The notes beneath the pieces are model-generated. The model had not been told where the DNA came from. It ran no database searches and saw only the letters and a list, made by a program, of their open reading frames with translations. A stretch of DNA of 64,000 bases from Pleurodeles waltl (Eukaryota; Chordata; Amphibia; Caudata; Salamandridae), in contig NC_090450.1 in NCBI RefSeq assembly GCF_031143425.1, positions 170,237,272 to 170,301,271 on the forward strand, written 5' to 3'. This document shows positions 12,901-24,852 of the stretch, one piece after another (within the stretch, counting starts at the first letter, position 1; every line of letters begins with the position of its first letter). The position numbers and the translations under genes are program-made.

Positions 12901-14706
12901 CGGGGAGTAGAGTGCGCCCATGCTTTGGCCGTGTCAGTGTCTTTTTTAAGTTTTTCTATTGCAGTGTCCACCTCCGGCCCAAACAACTGCTGTCCGTTGA
13001 ATGGCATATTCAGCACAGCTTGCTGTATCTCTGGTTTAAATCCTGATGTACGCAGCCATGCATGTCTCCTTATTGTTACTGCTGTGTTGACAGTTCTAGC
13101 AGCTGTGTCTGCAGCATCCATTGCTGATCGAATTTGATTATTGGAGATATTTTGTCCCTCTTCTACCACTTGCTGCGCTCTTTTTTGGAACTCCTTTGGT
13201 AAGTGTTCAATAAGGTGTTGCATCTCGTCCCAATGGGCCCTATCATATCTGGCTAGCAAAGCTTGCGAATTTGCAATTCGCCACTGGTTTGCTGCCTGTG
13301 CCGCCACCCTTTTGCCTGCTGCGTCGAATTTTCTACTCTCTTTATCTGGAGGTTGCGCGTCTCCTGAAGTATGAGAGTTGGCTCTTTTGCGCGCTGCTCC
13401 AACTACAACAGAGTCTGGTGATAGCTGTTGTGTGATGTACACTGGGTCTGTTGGTGGCGGTTTATATTTTTTATCTACTCTTGGAGTAATGGCTCTCCCT
13501 TTGACAGACTCCTCAAACACTTGTTTGGAGTGTTTTAGCATTCCGGGCAACATCGGCAGACTTTGATATTGACTGTGCGTAGACGACAGTGTATTAAAAA
13601 GGAAGTCGTCTTCAATGGGTTCTGAGTGAAGGCTGACATTGTGAAATGCTGCTGCCCTGGATACCACTTGAACGTAGCCTGTACTATCCTCTGGTGGCGA
13701 GGGTCTCGCTGGATAGCATTGAGGACTATTATCTGACACTGGTGCGTCGTAAAGGTCCCATGCGTCAGGGTTATCTTGACTCATCCCCGTATGAGTTGGG
13801 GATTGCATCATTGGTGGAGTGGCTACCGGTGATGGTTGTGGAGAGTGATGTGGGGATGGTGGTGGTGTTACTTGTTTAGCCGCTTTTGCTTGTGGCTGTT
13901 TGTCCTTGTCCTTGTCTTGGAAGGCAAGTTTTCGTTTCATTCTGATTGGAGGAAGAGTGCTGATCTTCCCTGTATCTTTTTGAATAAAGAGCCGCCTTTG
14001 CGTGTGATCTGGCTCTATTGTCTCTAATTCGTGTTCAAATCTGTGTGTCTTCATTTGTGAGGACAGTCCTTGTTCCTCTGAATAGGAACTAATTTTCGGT
14101 TCGGAGGCCGGATGTTTCGGCACCAAAACCTTTTTTGCTGCTTTTTTTGGCTCAGACTAAATCTTTTTTGCTTTCGGCGTCGTGCCCTCTCGGTGCCGAC
14201 CCATTTCGGTGCCGAATCTTTTCGGAGCCACTCTCTCGGGCCAGAGATTGCTGCGTGCCTGTTTCTCGACCGGAGTCGGATGACTTCGACACCAGCTCGC
14301 CCTTTTTCGGTGCCGATGGACGGTCACCTATTTTTCGGGTTAAGCCATGGCCTGTTGGCGGTGGCGTCCCCTGGGCTTTAGCAGTCTTTTTGTGAGTTCT
14401 CTGTTTCGACGTCTTACTCACGGTTTTCGGCGTTTCTTCGGGATCGATCTCCTCCGAGTCCGAATCCTGGATGAAGAATGTTTCTTCCTCCCCCTCGAAA
14501 CGCCCTTATCCTGTCGGCGCCGACGCCATTTGCAGTCTTCTTGCTCTTCGGTCCCAGAGTGTCTTCCTGGACCGAAACGCTCGACAGGCCTCACAAGTAT
14601 CCTCCTTGTGTTCTGGTGACAAACACAAGTTACAGACCAAATGTTGATCTGTATATGGATACTTGTTATGGCATTTTGGACAGAAGCGGAATGGGGTCCG
14701 TTCCAT
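12700..14706 (-). pseudogene. DIRS gag-like protein with N-terminal zinc finger, broken
   Basis: An ATG at 14704-14706 begins a frame with a cysteine-rich finger (FCPKCHNKYPYTD, then two further CxxC-type pairs), a basic and serine-rich middle, and a C-terminal RGG-rich tail at 12700-12921 (RGGFRRQYRGGQF). This is the usual layout of DIRS gag, a nucleic-acid-binding structural protein. An in-frame TAA at 14506-14508 and single-base indels near 14150 and 12923 interrupt it. The second indel brings the frame back, so the tail shares its frame with the finger. The middle portion is open from about 14150 to 12925 and is continuous there with the pol frame, which makes gag and pol look fused. Confidence 0.8.
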
Positions 14707-14923
14707 CAGCCTTGAAGAGACACGTGGCCGGGCCGACCAGGCCCCGACGGGGATCGAAAAAACCCCGAAGGCCACCGGAGCTCTTCTTAATTCGGTGTCG
14801 ATCTGTTGTAACTAACCCAATACCGAACACAAACAATACCAACGATTTTTCCGAGATTCTAACTAACTTTCCGACCCGAAACACGGAGCGAAAAGGAACA
14901 CGTCCGAACCCGATGGCGGAAAA

Positions 14924-15103
14924 AAAACAATCTAAGATGGAGTCGACGCCCATGCGCAATGGAGTCGAAATGGGAGGAGTCCCTCGGTCTTGCGACTCGA
15001 AAAGACTTCTACGAAGAAAAACAACTTGTAACACTCCGAGCCCAACACCAGATGGCGGGATGTGCACAGCATGTGTATCTGCAGCTACACATGCCATCGA
15101 ACA
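14924..15103 (-). repeat. DIRS 5' terminal inverted repeat
   Basis: About 180 bp at the 5' end of the element. The inner 29 bp (14924-14952) and outer ~40 bp (15062-15103) are mirrored at the other end of the element, at 9435-9463 and 9690-9730. It abuts a short (TA)n tract at 15104-15119. Confidence 0.8.
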
Positions 15104-16165
15104 TATATATATATATATTTGGAGGTGGGGGCAGACGTGCTGGTTCCACTAATGTCCAACAAAGAATCCCTGCTTTGATTTTACAAACACATTGCACTTC
15201 CCATTCCCTTGCTTTTATTGTTTTGTAGGTTTTGCTTGCACAGCGCTTGCGCTGTGGCAAAATCTATTGTATTGGGGAAAAATAAAAAAAATCTTAAAAG
15301 GTGTTTACAGCCTACCCACAACCTTTCCATTACTTTTCATTGGTAAGCTTGCCCAGTCACCCGCCTTTCCTTATTGATCAGCAGCAGCTTCTGACATCAT
15401 CTGGCTGCACTTCCTTTCTTTGTTCCTCTTTTGGCTGTAGCCTGAGGCTTGGCCCAGGTGCCCTTTCCGGTTTGTGATCAATGGCTAGAAGCCAGTGTCC
15501 TTACCCAAGCCACGCACTTCCGAGGTGCTTTTTTTTTTTTTTTTTTTCATTTTATGCTCGCACTTCATACGTTTGGATGAGTTCAGTCTTTCCAGTGATC
15601 CCTATTGAGTGATTACACCTTGTGTGGCGCAAACTGCAGTGAATGTGCTGGGTGTTGTTGTTCGGCTGACACCAAGCTGTGTGTGTCAGGAGGAGCTTCA
15701 CTCGTGGGATATCATCAGCCAACCCCAGTGTGTTCTGGCAACTGTAGTCATAGCTGCTACAATTTAAGTAATTAATACACCCACTGGCTGCATAATAGCA
15801 GTGTGAGCAATCTAACGATTTGTGTCAGACAAGCCAAGGACTAGAGAGGGGGCTTGATTCCGTAGTGCAGTGAGTGAGGGGGTGCACTGGGTGAATTCTG
15901 GGTCTGGAGACAGAAAAAGTGGGTATAACAAGGCTACTGAGTGGAGTCAGCAGTACTTTGGGCACGGACTATGGAGATGTAAACACATTATGGAAGTGAT
16001 TACATCTTGGTTAGCACCAACTGCAACCAGAGTCCCACTCCCTTGTATGTGGTTCGGTGAATTTTCAAGTTGCTTAATGGAGTGCTTGAGACCGAGCCTG
16101 AAATAGGCCAACACCACACTCTGCCCTCCATAACCAGCTCTTGCCACTACCCACTTCACACAGGT
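15104..16165. other. Unassigned DNA between DIRS and minisatellite
   Basis: It begins with a TA microsatellite (about 15104-15119) and contains a T run at 15529-15547. No gene or known element was recognised in the remainder. Confidence 0.4.
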
Positions 16166-16690
16166 TTTGTCACTGCCCCCCCCCTCCGTAGCCTGTGCTC
16201 GACACTGCCCACCTCATACTGCCTTCCTTAGCTGACACTTCTCACCTCATTCAGAGTTTTTTACTGCTGTCAGTAGCCGGTGCTCGACACTGCCCACCTC
16301 ATACAAAGGTTGCCACTGCACTCAGTAGCCAGCACTCAACACTGCCCACCTCGCACTGGGGTTGCTACTGCCCATCTCCGAAAGGTTGTCACTGCCCTCA
16401 GTATCCAGCGTTGACACTGCGCAACAGAGCTCACCTCTTTCCACCAGTGCCAGAGACTGTCCTGAAAAGGCAGCATGTGACACTGCCCTCCAGAAGAAGC
16501 ACTACCTTTGCCCATCAGAACGAGCACCCAACAGCCCCAACCTGTGAGTGCTTTCAACTGCCCACCCGAAACAACTCTACCCTCTTGTTTCAGCACCCGA
16601 CTCTGCCCTACCAAGCCAGTACCAGATACTACCCTCCTGCGCCTGAGTGCCCTGCTAAGTGAGTACCTCGACCTGCCCTCTGCCTGAGGT
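16166..16690. repeat. Degenerate minisatellite, ~50-77 bp unit
   Basis: A unit built on CACTGCC...CAGTAGCC...GACACTGCCCACCTC recurs at about 16170, 16263, 16314 and 16391 with variable spacing, then in weaker form to about 16690. The + strand is C-rich throughout. The open frames in both directions (up to 155 codons) arise because the repeat lacks stops and are not evidence of a gene. Confidence 0.7.
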
Positions 16691-18255
16691 GTAAAATGAA
16701 GGGCCTTATGCAAAGACGTAAGCACAGACAGGAGCCAGAGGGAAGTGAGACAAGTGGAGAGTGATGGCTGGTTGGGAGGTCACAGAAGGAGGGTGTCTCT
16801 CTGCATCCTCGGGGCAGAGCAGGCCCTTCTCAGTATTCCTTCTGCAACTGTTCTGGGGTCCAGACTGATGCAGCTGGACAGGCGAGTGCCTGGTGTAGGA
16901 AAGCAGAGACTTGAGGAGGGTCTCAGTGGCAGGCTGGTGGTGCTGGGGCAGTCACTCACAGCAGAGCAGCTCCTCTCCCAGGCAGCCTTGCTAGTGTTTG
17001 TGCCCATTACATGTTAGCTCAATAGGAAGTGGCAGGGCTTGAGAACGTTTCCAATTTCTTTACGAGGACTTGTGTCTTTCTTAGTTATGCGGCTTCAATT
17101 TCATGCTAAATAGTAGTTTGTGCTTTGTGACTTGGCATGCATCATGTGCCCTGGGTCTCCTTGATTTGATGCATGCTCGTTTCCACTGATAAGTGTCTCT
17201 ACTTAGGCAGTGCTGATTATGTCTTGTAACCCCTCCCCCCAAAAAAATCTCCCCCTTTAAGATGAGCCTCTTCAAAGCGCACTGAAATACATGCTGTGCA
17301 TTAGTGATACATTAAACTTCTACATCTTGCTTTGCACCTGATGTACCCTATGCCTTGCCCAAGAATGTATTTTTAACTCAATGATTCAACCCCCTCCTAA
17401 CTGCTCTCGTTGGCACCCAGCCTGCTCCTTGTTACCTCGATCAGCTTTACTAGTGCAAACCATTATTTTCCTATTCTTTCATTCTGATGAAGCAAAACAA
17501 AACAATAACTCCCAGAGTACACTGGGTAGTTGAGTGAAAGCCCAGCAGAGGCATACCTTGTCCCCAGTGACAGTAAGCTATGTTGCAGTCCAGCACTCGA
17601 ATGCCTGGCCTACAATGACCTGGAGCTGTGCTACAGCTTCTTGCCCATCACTCTTGCTTGGAATGTCAACAGCCCAATAGCACTGTGTCTGCAATGGTAC
17701 AACTTAAGGGCTCTAAGAAGGGCATCTCTGGCAAGACCCATCTTATTTGTTTTCTGTTTGGGTGGGCAGGAACTTCGGGATCTTTAACTTTTTATACGCA
17801 GCCTGCAGACAGCTGGTGTTTGCTACTGAACTCTCAATACATTGACAAAGCCAATATTTCCATAGGCAAAACCCACTGGCTTTGCCAATGCTGGTTTTTC
17901 CTCCACTCTCACCAGCATGCTCCACAACATATTCAGTCAGCAAAACAATTTATCAAGTTTACATGCGACAAGTGCTTCACTGGTAGTGGTGAGGTTATAA
18001 TTATATTTGAAAAGCATCAAATGGGAGGATAAAGTCATGGGTAGTGAGCACTTCAAAGATAGACGCAGAGGACCGAACTAGTTGTGGTGCGAGTCTCTCC
18101 AAAAGAGGGTTGGGATGAGATCGAGAGTTAGAGCAGGACTCCCAATGAAATCTGTTTGGGGATAGAAAGGTCCGAAATTGTCGATAAAACTGAGATTAAA
18201 AGAACTCAGTAAGATGAAAAGAACTAAGTGGATAGTGGCAGAAATTCTAATATCG

Positions 18256-18287
<32 letters not shown>

Positions 18288-21200
18288 CGTTAAATCATTT
18301 CTAACTAAAATCTCAAATAATTCAAATGTATTTATCACAGCCCCAGGAAAACTATTCATAACCACAGGAAAATGAAATAAGAGGGCTAGCCTGAGCAAGA
18401 GTACTAGTAAAGCTTACAGTACTGCTAGCTTTGTCACTTGTTATACTAAGCAGGAGTAGCTAAATGAACCTTCTGATTCAGCTCATATTTACAGAATACT
18501 TTCCACAGGTAGAAGAATTGAGTATATGAACAGAGAGCTCCCTACTGGGCCGATAGTTAAAAATTCAGTTAGTTTGCCAATGCTTCATAGACCCAGTTGT
18601 TGGAGATCAAAGCGGAGCGCACAGACGAACATCAAGTGCAAACATATTTGGGATTTCTAATTGGTCACATTACAGTGGCCTAAATGTGGAGTTGAATGCC
18701 CACATATTAATTTGAGGTGTCTCCGTTTAAAGAAAGTCGTGAAAGAGGACACAAGACATTCACAATGCTTCAAAGTAGACACGAACAAGTGAGAGAGAAA
18801 TGAATAATGCTCATTATTTTTATGAGAAAATATATATTTTTGCTAGCACCGACCAGCCTTTTGGCGGCAAATATAACAGCTTAATGATTGTAAATCTCAG
18901 TGTTCCATGATGGATTAGTGCATGCCTCACTGCTGCGAGGCACAGGTTAGGACACATTCATTTCAAAGAGCTAACATTTATAGTCTACTTTTAACCTTTT
19001 GTTGCAATTCTACACGGATGAAGAGGAGGCGTAAACAGACCGAAACTGCTTGGATGCATCTATATACTACAAACCGTGCTTTTAATGGACAGGTACTGTC
19101 CCGATACGGAGTACCTGCACTTCAACTTGAAAGGGAGAGTACCTCGCCTCTCAGCACTGCTGCGATGAATTTAATGGGAGAGTAACGGTATACTACACAC
19201 GAGTACTGATGCTTACACTAGTAAATGTTTACCATTCTAACCAACAGCTTGTGGTGCTGCTCATTTCATGTGGAAATAATTCACGGGATCCTTGCCCACG
19301 AGAGGTAAATATGCTTTTACCCGCCCAGAAAGCACATTTATTTGTGGGTTTTGAGGCTAGAACCCTTTTAAGTACTGAAAATATGTTGGTTAACGTCAAT
19401 TGTGTTGCTCGCTTAGGCACACACCAAACCCATAAACGGCAACTCACCAAAATGCAGGGTCATACTCCAGCAAATTGTAATTCATGTTTTATTACACTAA
19501 TTGTGAATATTAAATTTATTTCACGATTAGTGTGATAAAGAATTGACAAAAAACACAAAGTTACGGAGCTGCCCTTGTTTGCCTGACGTTCATTTTGCCA
19601 CCTCTGAGGCAGCGGTCGCAGAGGCAGTGCCAGGAGTCGCAAGGAGCAAGCCAGGGGTCGCAGGTGACCCCCTTCGCCACCCCTTAATGACGTCCATGAC
19701 CAAAATCCTATTTACCGCGAAAGCGGACAGAGCAGATCTCGTTGACCGTGCAGTCGTGACATCCACGCCACTAACCAAAAAGCCCTATATTGCAACAGAT
19801 ATCATTACACCAATGCAGACGTGCACTTTTGAATGCTAGTCCACCACAGTTTCCGTTATTTTTTGTTGACAGGTTGAGTGCAAAATCGCAAGCAATTCGC
19901 TTTTCAGGAAAGGTTAAACAAACCCGACGAATAACTGTTTTGCGCATGCATATTCAATTTACAACCACAATGAGTGGTTTATAAAATGGGTAAGAGGAAA
20001 ATCGTAATGAACATTATCCTTCAAATCGGCTGGTCTAGATGTGGTCTTCTTCTTGAACTCCACCCCTAGAACTGCTGGTTCGGCTGAGTATTAAACAAAC
20101 CGCTAAATAAAAAAAGAAACCCGTTATCTTTGAGACCTTAAAAGGTACTGCCAATTGACACAAAGTGGGACAAAAAAAGTGACAAAATAAACAAAGAAAA
20201 AGTTAAATGAAAAAAAAAAAAAAGTTATTAAAAAAGCTATAAAAAGATTAAGAAAGAAAAAAGTTTGGATTACAGTGACAGAAAGAATAAGACTGGGCAT
20301 GGAGTTAACATCAGTGTAAAGATTCTTGAAGTAAGTCAGGGAAGCAATAGTTTGTAAGTAGGTATGGACAGAATGTTATGGGCCCAGGTGTAGGTATAGT
20401 GTGCATGTAACGTTACAGTAAAGGTCAGGGATAGGCTAAGAAAATGTCTGTTAGCGAGCACTAGGGTAAGCAGCAATGTATAGCCTAGTTTCGGTTGTAG
20501 GGTAACTTTAGGTGGTGTCTCTCTCTACCGTTACATTTAGAGGTTTAGGAAAATAAGCATAGATAGATACAGTTAGGGAATTACCGTCAGGTTCATATTT
20601 TAATGTGGGGGAAAAAATAGTGATGTTAATAATGTAAAAAGAAAACCTTGCCCAATTTATTACTTTTGTATTTTTTCATTCAACGTAAATATTCTAAACG
20701 TTTCCACTCTAAAAAAAAAAACATCGACGGATTCATTTCTGTGTTCTTAGTCCGTACTCTCCAAATCACCTTTCACAATTAGTTGGAGCCGCCTGCACTG
20801 CATAAAGGACTGAAAAATATAATCTGAAAAATGCTGCCCCTTCATATTTTCATGAGGGATCCCAGGCCGAGTTTACATTCCAACCTGTACAAAATGCCCC
20901 CGACTGATGAGCTCTCTAAACTGAGCTCTCTTATTTTAGCTACATGTAGGGTTTAAACATCACGCACGCTTATCAAAGTCAGAGCTGCGTGAGTGTAGTG
21001 AAGGAGGGAGAACAAGGATTGAAAATGTGTTTACTTGTAACGACTATTAAAACGCTTGCTTCTGTTACAGTATTTCACAGTTGATTGTATCACAGCTTTT
21101 TTTGGGCAAATTTGGACTGACTCATTTCTATGTCACTCTGAAACACTTGTGCATCTAGATTATCACTATTTGTAGTTCAACAGTATCAAAACTAACAATC

Positions 21201-21368
21201 TAAAATGAAGATTACACCCGAGAACCACCAATGTTTGTGTCAAATAACACACTGAATACAACAGCCGAATTCCCAATATTTTATAAGTTTCAAACAGACA
21301 ATCTCATTTCCCAAACCCCACCAGACAACCAAAAACTCAGCATATCAGAGAAGTCAACGTTTCTATAT

Positions 21369-21409
<41 letters not shown>

Positions 21410-21427
21410 TTAAAATGTCTTCTATAC
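16691..21427. other. SELENOT intron 3 or flank, no exon recognised
   Basis: This is the stretch immediately 3' of SELENOT exon 3 on the minus strand, where the remaining exons could lie. None was recognised by eye. It contains A runs at 18263-18287, about 20209-20222 and 21373-21406. A patch at 19080-19185 and another at 19600-19760 are relatively GC-rich and look like dispersed repeat pieces. Confidence 0.4.
21373..21406. repeat. Poly(A) run, 34 bp
   Basis: An uninterrupted A tract lies 21 bp beyond the SELENOT exon 3 donor on the transcript's downstream side, where it is a poly(T) in the minus-strand pre-mRNA. In that strand it forms a U-rich tract just inside the intron. No retroposed body was recognised next to it. 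Confidence 0.9.
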
Positions 21428-21554
21428 CTTATTTTCTTGGCCCCAAATCCACAGTCCAGGAGCTTGAATGCCAAATAATGCAAAAGGATCTTTCCCCACA
21501 ACTATTAGGCCAATTAGGACGATCTTAAAAATGGACAGGAAGGATGCTATGTGT
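21428..21554 (-). CDS. SELENOT: Selenoprotein T, exon 3 (membrane-segment exon)
   Basis: A 127-bp exon on the minus strand with acceptor AG at 21555-21556 preceded by a pyrimidine tract and donor GT at 21426-21427. Its first base completes an arginine codon begun by exon 2 (AG+A), after which 42 codons read open, beginning HIASFLSIFKIVLIG and ending WGQENK. This matches the selenoprotein T region that follows the redox motif and holds the hydrophobic ER-membrane-associated segment and the conserved GKDPFA...QAPG stretch. No stop or frameshift is present. It is separated from exon 2 by a 13,951-bp intron. The next exon was not recognised. The product is an ER-located thioredoxin-fold oxidoreductase. 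Confidence 0.95.
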
Positions 21555-22630
21555 CTGTAAGGAGAAGAAAAGAAATCCAGCAGAAAATTAAATTATCACT
21601 GATGAAGCAGATCACGTTTCACTCAAAAGTACAATACATTGAAAGCCTCAAAAGAGGAGGCCACAAAAGAGGAGACTTCAATAGTACAACAGGTAATGAG
21701 CATTGGTGATAATACAACATAGATGGAATAAGAGCCAGAACTCCGGCTCTAAATTGTGAAACTTGGCTTTAGGAGATTTCAAACCTTCAAGGATTTACAA
21801 ATAATCTTGCCATAGAATGTGCCAACGCTCCACACCTTGTGATCAGCCTGCTCTTTAAAAACATTTGATAATTTTGCTTTATTTATTCCTTTTCTGGTTG
21901 TAATCTTACTTTCATCCACATTTTAAGACTAAGGAAAAATTGTTTATCTCCTGTAACTATCTTATGAATTTTGTAGATCTGAAAGAAAAAAAAAACGTGT
22001 TGTGTCTGGGGATCCGAAACGGTTAGTGAGACAATACTGTAAAAGGACCAAATTCTACCTCCGAGAGTCCATGTTCAACAGTGAAACGAAACAGAAAGAG
22101 AGATGAACTTCAGGTATTAGTTACTTGCCACTCCACCAGGAATTAAATGAACTGCCATATTCTTAACACCCCGAGATGAGGACACCAAAGTGCTGAGGCC
22201 TTGGCTGCCTTTCAATGTGACACCAGTTAAACTGGTAAATAACGTTCCTGTGGCTGGAATAAGATGAACCAGAAATACATCTAGGGATGAGAACTAGTCA
22301 TGGGTAATCACAGATGTAGGACTCGCCATGAATTTGAGTGGGTATGGTTACAAACTACTGGGAACATAAAAGATAGGTGGCAAAACTGCAACATGACAAA
22401 CTGCAGAACCAGCAATATTATAGCTCTTCATATCCAAGTGACAGGGATAAATTTGAAAAATAGGCAGGGAGATGCACTTCAGATTTGGGGGACCTAAGTC
22501 AGGGACAAGCACCAAGAAACAGAATTCACCGATAGTTCAACACTGTATTCAGATGGGCCATGGTGAAACAACTACAGTGGCTTATCATAGAGTGAATCAG
22601 GAGCAATGCCACCAAAAAAACTGAAAGAGG
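21555..22630. other. SELENOT intron 2, distal part
   Basis: Intronic DNA between exon 3 and the solo LTR. No other feature was recognised apart from short A runs. Confidence 0.6.
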
Positions 22631-24852
22631 GAACTTGTTGGGAATGGCCTTTCTGCAGAGTCACCACCAAACTTTATGCCTTCCTCCTCTTTTTCTGACC
22701 TCATTTTTGCTGGCTTTAGGACTCTGCACACTTTACCAACGCTAATCAGTGCTAAAGTGCATATGCTCTCTCCTTAAAACATGGTGACACTGGCCCATAC
22801 CCAATTGGCTTATTTAATTTACTTGTAAGTCCCTAGGAAGTCCCTAGTCAAGTGTACTACATGTGCCCAGGGCCTGTAAATTAAATGCTACTAGTGGGCT
22901 GCAGCACTGGCTGTGCCACCCACATAAGTAGCCCCCTAACCATGTCGCAGGCCTGCCACTGCAGGGCCCGTGTCTGCAGTTTCACTGCCACTTTGAGTTG
23001 GCATTTAAAAGTAAGTGTCAAGCCTTAACCCCCCCCCCCCTTTTGTTCTACATACAATTCACCCCTATGGTAGGCCCTAGGTAGCCCATAGGACAGGGTG
23101 CTGTGTAGGTAAAAGGCAGGACATGAACATGTGTGTTCTATATGTCCTAGTAGTGTAAAACTCATACATTCGTTTTACACTGCTGTGAGACCTGCTCCTT
23201 TCATATGATAGCATTAGGACTACCCTCATATACTGTTTGAATGGTAGATTCTGATCTGAAAAGAGTAATCAGGTCATATTTATTATGGTCAGAATGGTAA
23301 TAGAAAATCCTGCTTATTGGTAATGTTGGATTTAATATTGCTATTCTAGAAATGCCACTTTTAGGAAGTGAGTATTTCTCTACACTTAAATCATTCTGTG
23401 CCTTGCAATCCATTCTGGCTGGGTTAGTTGACAGCTCCCTTGTACATTTCACTCAGACAACCCCCAAACACAGGATGCTCAGTCACACTTGCACACATCT
23501 GCATATTGATTGGGTCTTCCTGGGTTGGGAGAGTGGACAGCCTCACACTTACAGGTCAAAGGACAGTAGCCTGCCCTCACACAAAGGACTGCCACACCCC
23601 CTACTGGGATCCTGGCAGACAGGATGGAACTGAAAGGGGACCTTGTGCACTTCTAAGCCACTCTTTGAAGTTTCCCCCACTTCAAAGGGACATTTGGGTA
23701 TTTAAGCAGGGTCTCTGACCCTACCAACCCAGACTTTTCTACTTCACAAGACACTTCTGAAGTCAGACACTTCTGGACAGGATACCACTGGAGAAGAAAC
23801 CCTAAACCAGAACCTGCAACCTGCCAAGAGGAACTGCCTGGCTGCCAAAAGGACTCACCTGACTGCTTTTCTGCAAAAGACTGCTGCCCTGCTGCCTTGC
23901 TGCCTTGCGGTCCTCTGGCTCTGCTGAGAAGTGCTCTCCGAGGGCCTGGATAGAGCTTGCCTCCTGTTTCCTGAAGTCTCAAGGCCAAAAAGACGTCATC
24001 TCTGCAAAAGAACTCCTCGTGCGGCGAAAAATCGACGCACAGCCTGCATCGCGGTGAGAAAAATCACTGCACACCAAACTGGAACGACGCAGCCTAACTC
24101 CCCAAAGAGGAGAACGACGCAGTACCAGCGCTGCAGCCGGAAATTCAATGCATGGTCCACTGGATCGACGCAAAGCCGAGCCGGAAAAACGCAGCCCAAC
24201 TTCCTGAGAGGAATCGACGCAGCACCTGCAGTGCGATAGAAATTTCCACGAATCGCCCACCGGATCAACGCAGTCCCTGTGACTTCGTCCTGCACGCCCA
24301 GGATTTCAACGCATCGTTGGTGGGGCGCCCGAAAAACTCGCAACCTGAAGAGGATCCCAGTCTACGCGCCAGAAAAATCAACGCAAAGCCTGCCCTGCAT
24401 GAAAACTCACTGACTCATCAGTTTTTCACGCATCTCCTCCTCTGCAGTCCCTTGCGGAGAATTCGAATGCAAACCAGGTACTTTTTGCTTGCAAGACAGA
24501 CTTGTTGCTTTTTAAAGACTAAAGACACTTTATATCATTTTTACAGTGATATTTCAACATATACTTATTGAATCTTGATCGTTTTGACCTGAATGTATCC
24601 AGATAAATATACATTTCTCTAAACACTGTGTGGCATATTTTGTGGTGCTATACTGTGTTATTCCATGATTTATTGCACAAATACTTTACACATTGCTTCC
24701 TAAGTTAAGCCCGACTGCTCAGTGCCAAGCTGCCAGAGGTTGGGCACAGGATAATTTGGATTTTGTGTGACTTACCCTGACTAGAGTGAGGGTCCTTGCT
24801 TGGACAGGAGGTAACCTGACTGCCAACCAAAGACCCCATTTCTAACAGAACT
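22631..24852 (+). mobile_element. Solo LTR (22636-24847) with 5-bp target duplication
   Basis: The element starts TGTTGGGAATGG and ends CCATTTCTAACA, so its termini are imperfect inverted repeats of the TG...CA type. It is flanked by identical GAACT copies at 22631-22635 and 24848-24852. A 5-bp duplication with TG/CA ends fits an LTR retrotransposon or endogenous retrovirus LTR. At 2,212 bp it is long for an LTR. A TATA-like TATTTAAG lies near 23698, so U3 would be about 1.06 kb and the rest R/U5 or leader. No internal coding sequence is present, meaning the two LTRs of a provirus probably recombined. It sits inside SELENOT intron 2, antisense to the gene. It contains a C run near 23030-23040. 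Confidence 0.88.
24020..24390 (+). repeat. Degenerate CGACGCA repeats within the solo LTR
   Basis: The heptamer CGACGCA, or forms with CG decayed to CA such as CAACGCA, recurs about nine times at intervals of roughly 25-60 bp, downstream of the TATA-like box. The pattern suggests an old tandem array losing CpG by methylation-driven decay. Its role is unknown. Confidence 0.65.

Larger units (their letters stand above)
9435..15103 (-). mobile_element. DIRS-type tyrosine-recombinase retrotransposon, degenerate, one terminus truncated
   Basis: The minus strand encodes, in order, a gag-like protein, reverse transcriptase with RNase H, and a tyrosine recombinase in overlapping frames. This is the hallmark of DIRS elements, which integrate by recombinase and make no target duplication. 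Inverted repeats tie the ends together: 9435-9463 is the exact reverse complement of 14924-14952 (29 bp), and 9690-9730 mirrors 15062-15103. The 5' terminal repeat extends over roughly 14924-15103, but the 3' copy stops at 9435, so the 3' terminus is cut short. Every open frame is broken: a stop and frameshifts in gag, a frameshift between RT and RNase H, and a frameshift plus a stop in the recombinase. The copy is therefore not autonomous. DIRS elements are known to be abundant in salamanders. Confidence 0.93.

Noticed and set aside
16195..16725. 155- and 129-codon frames on opposite strands
   Set aside because: Both cover the minisatellite; repeat units without stop codons explain them.
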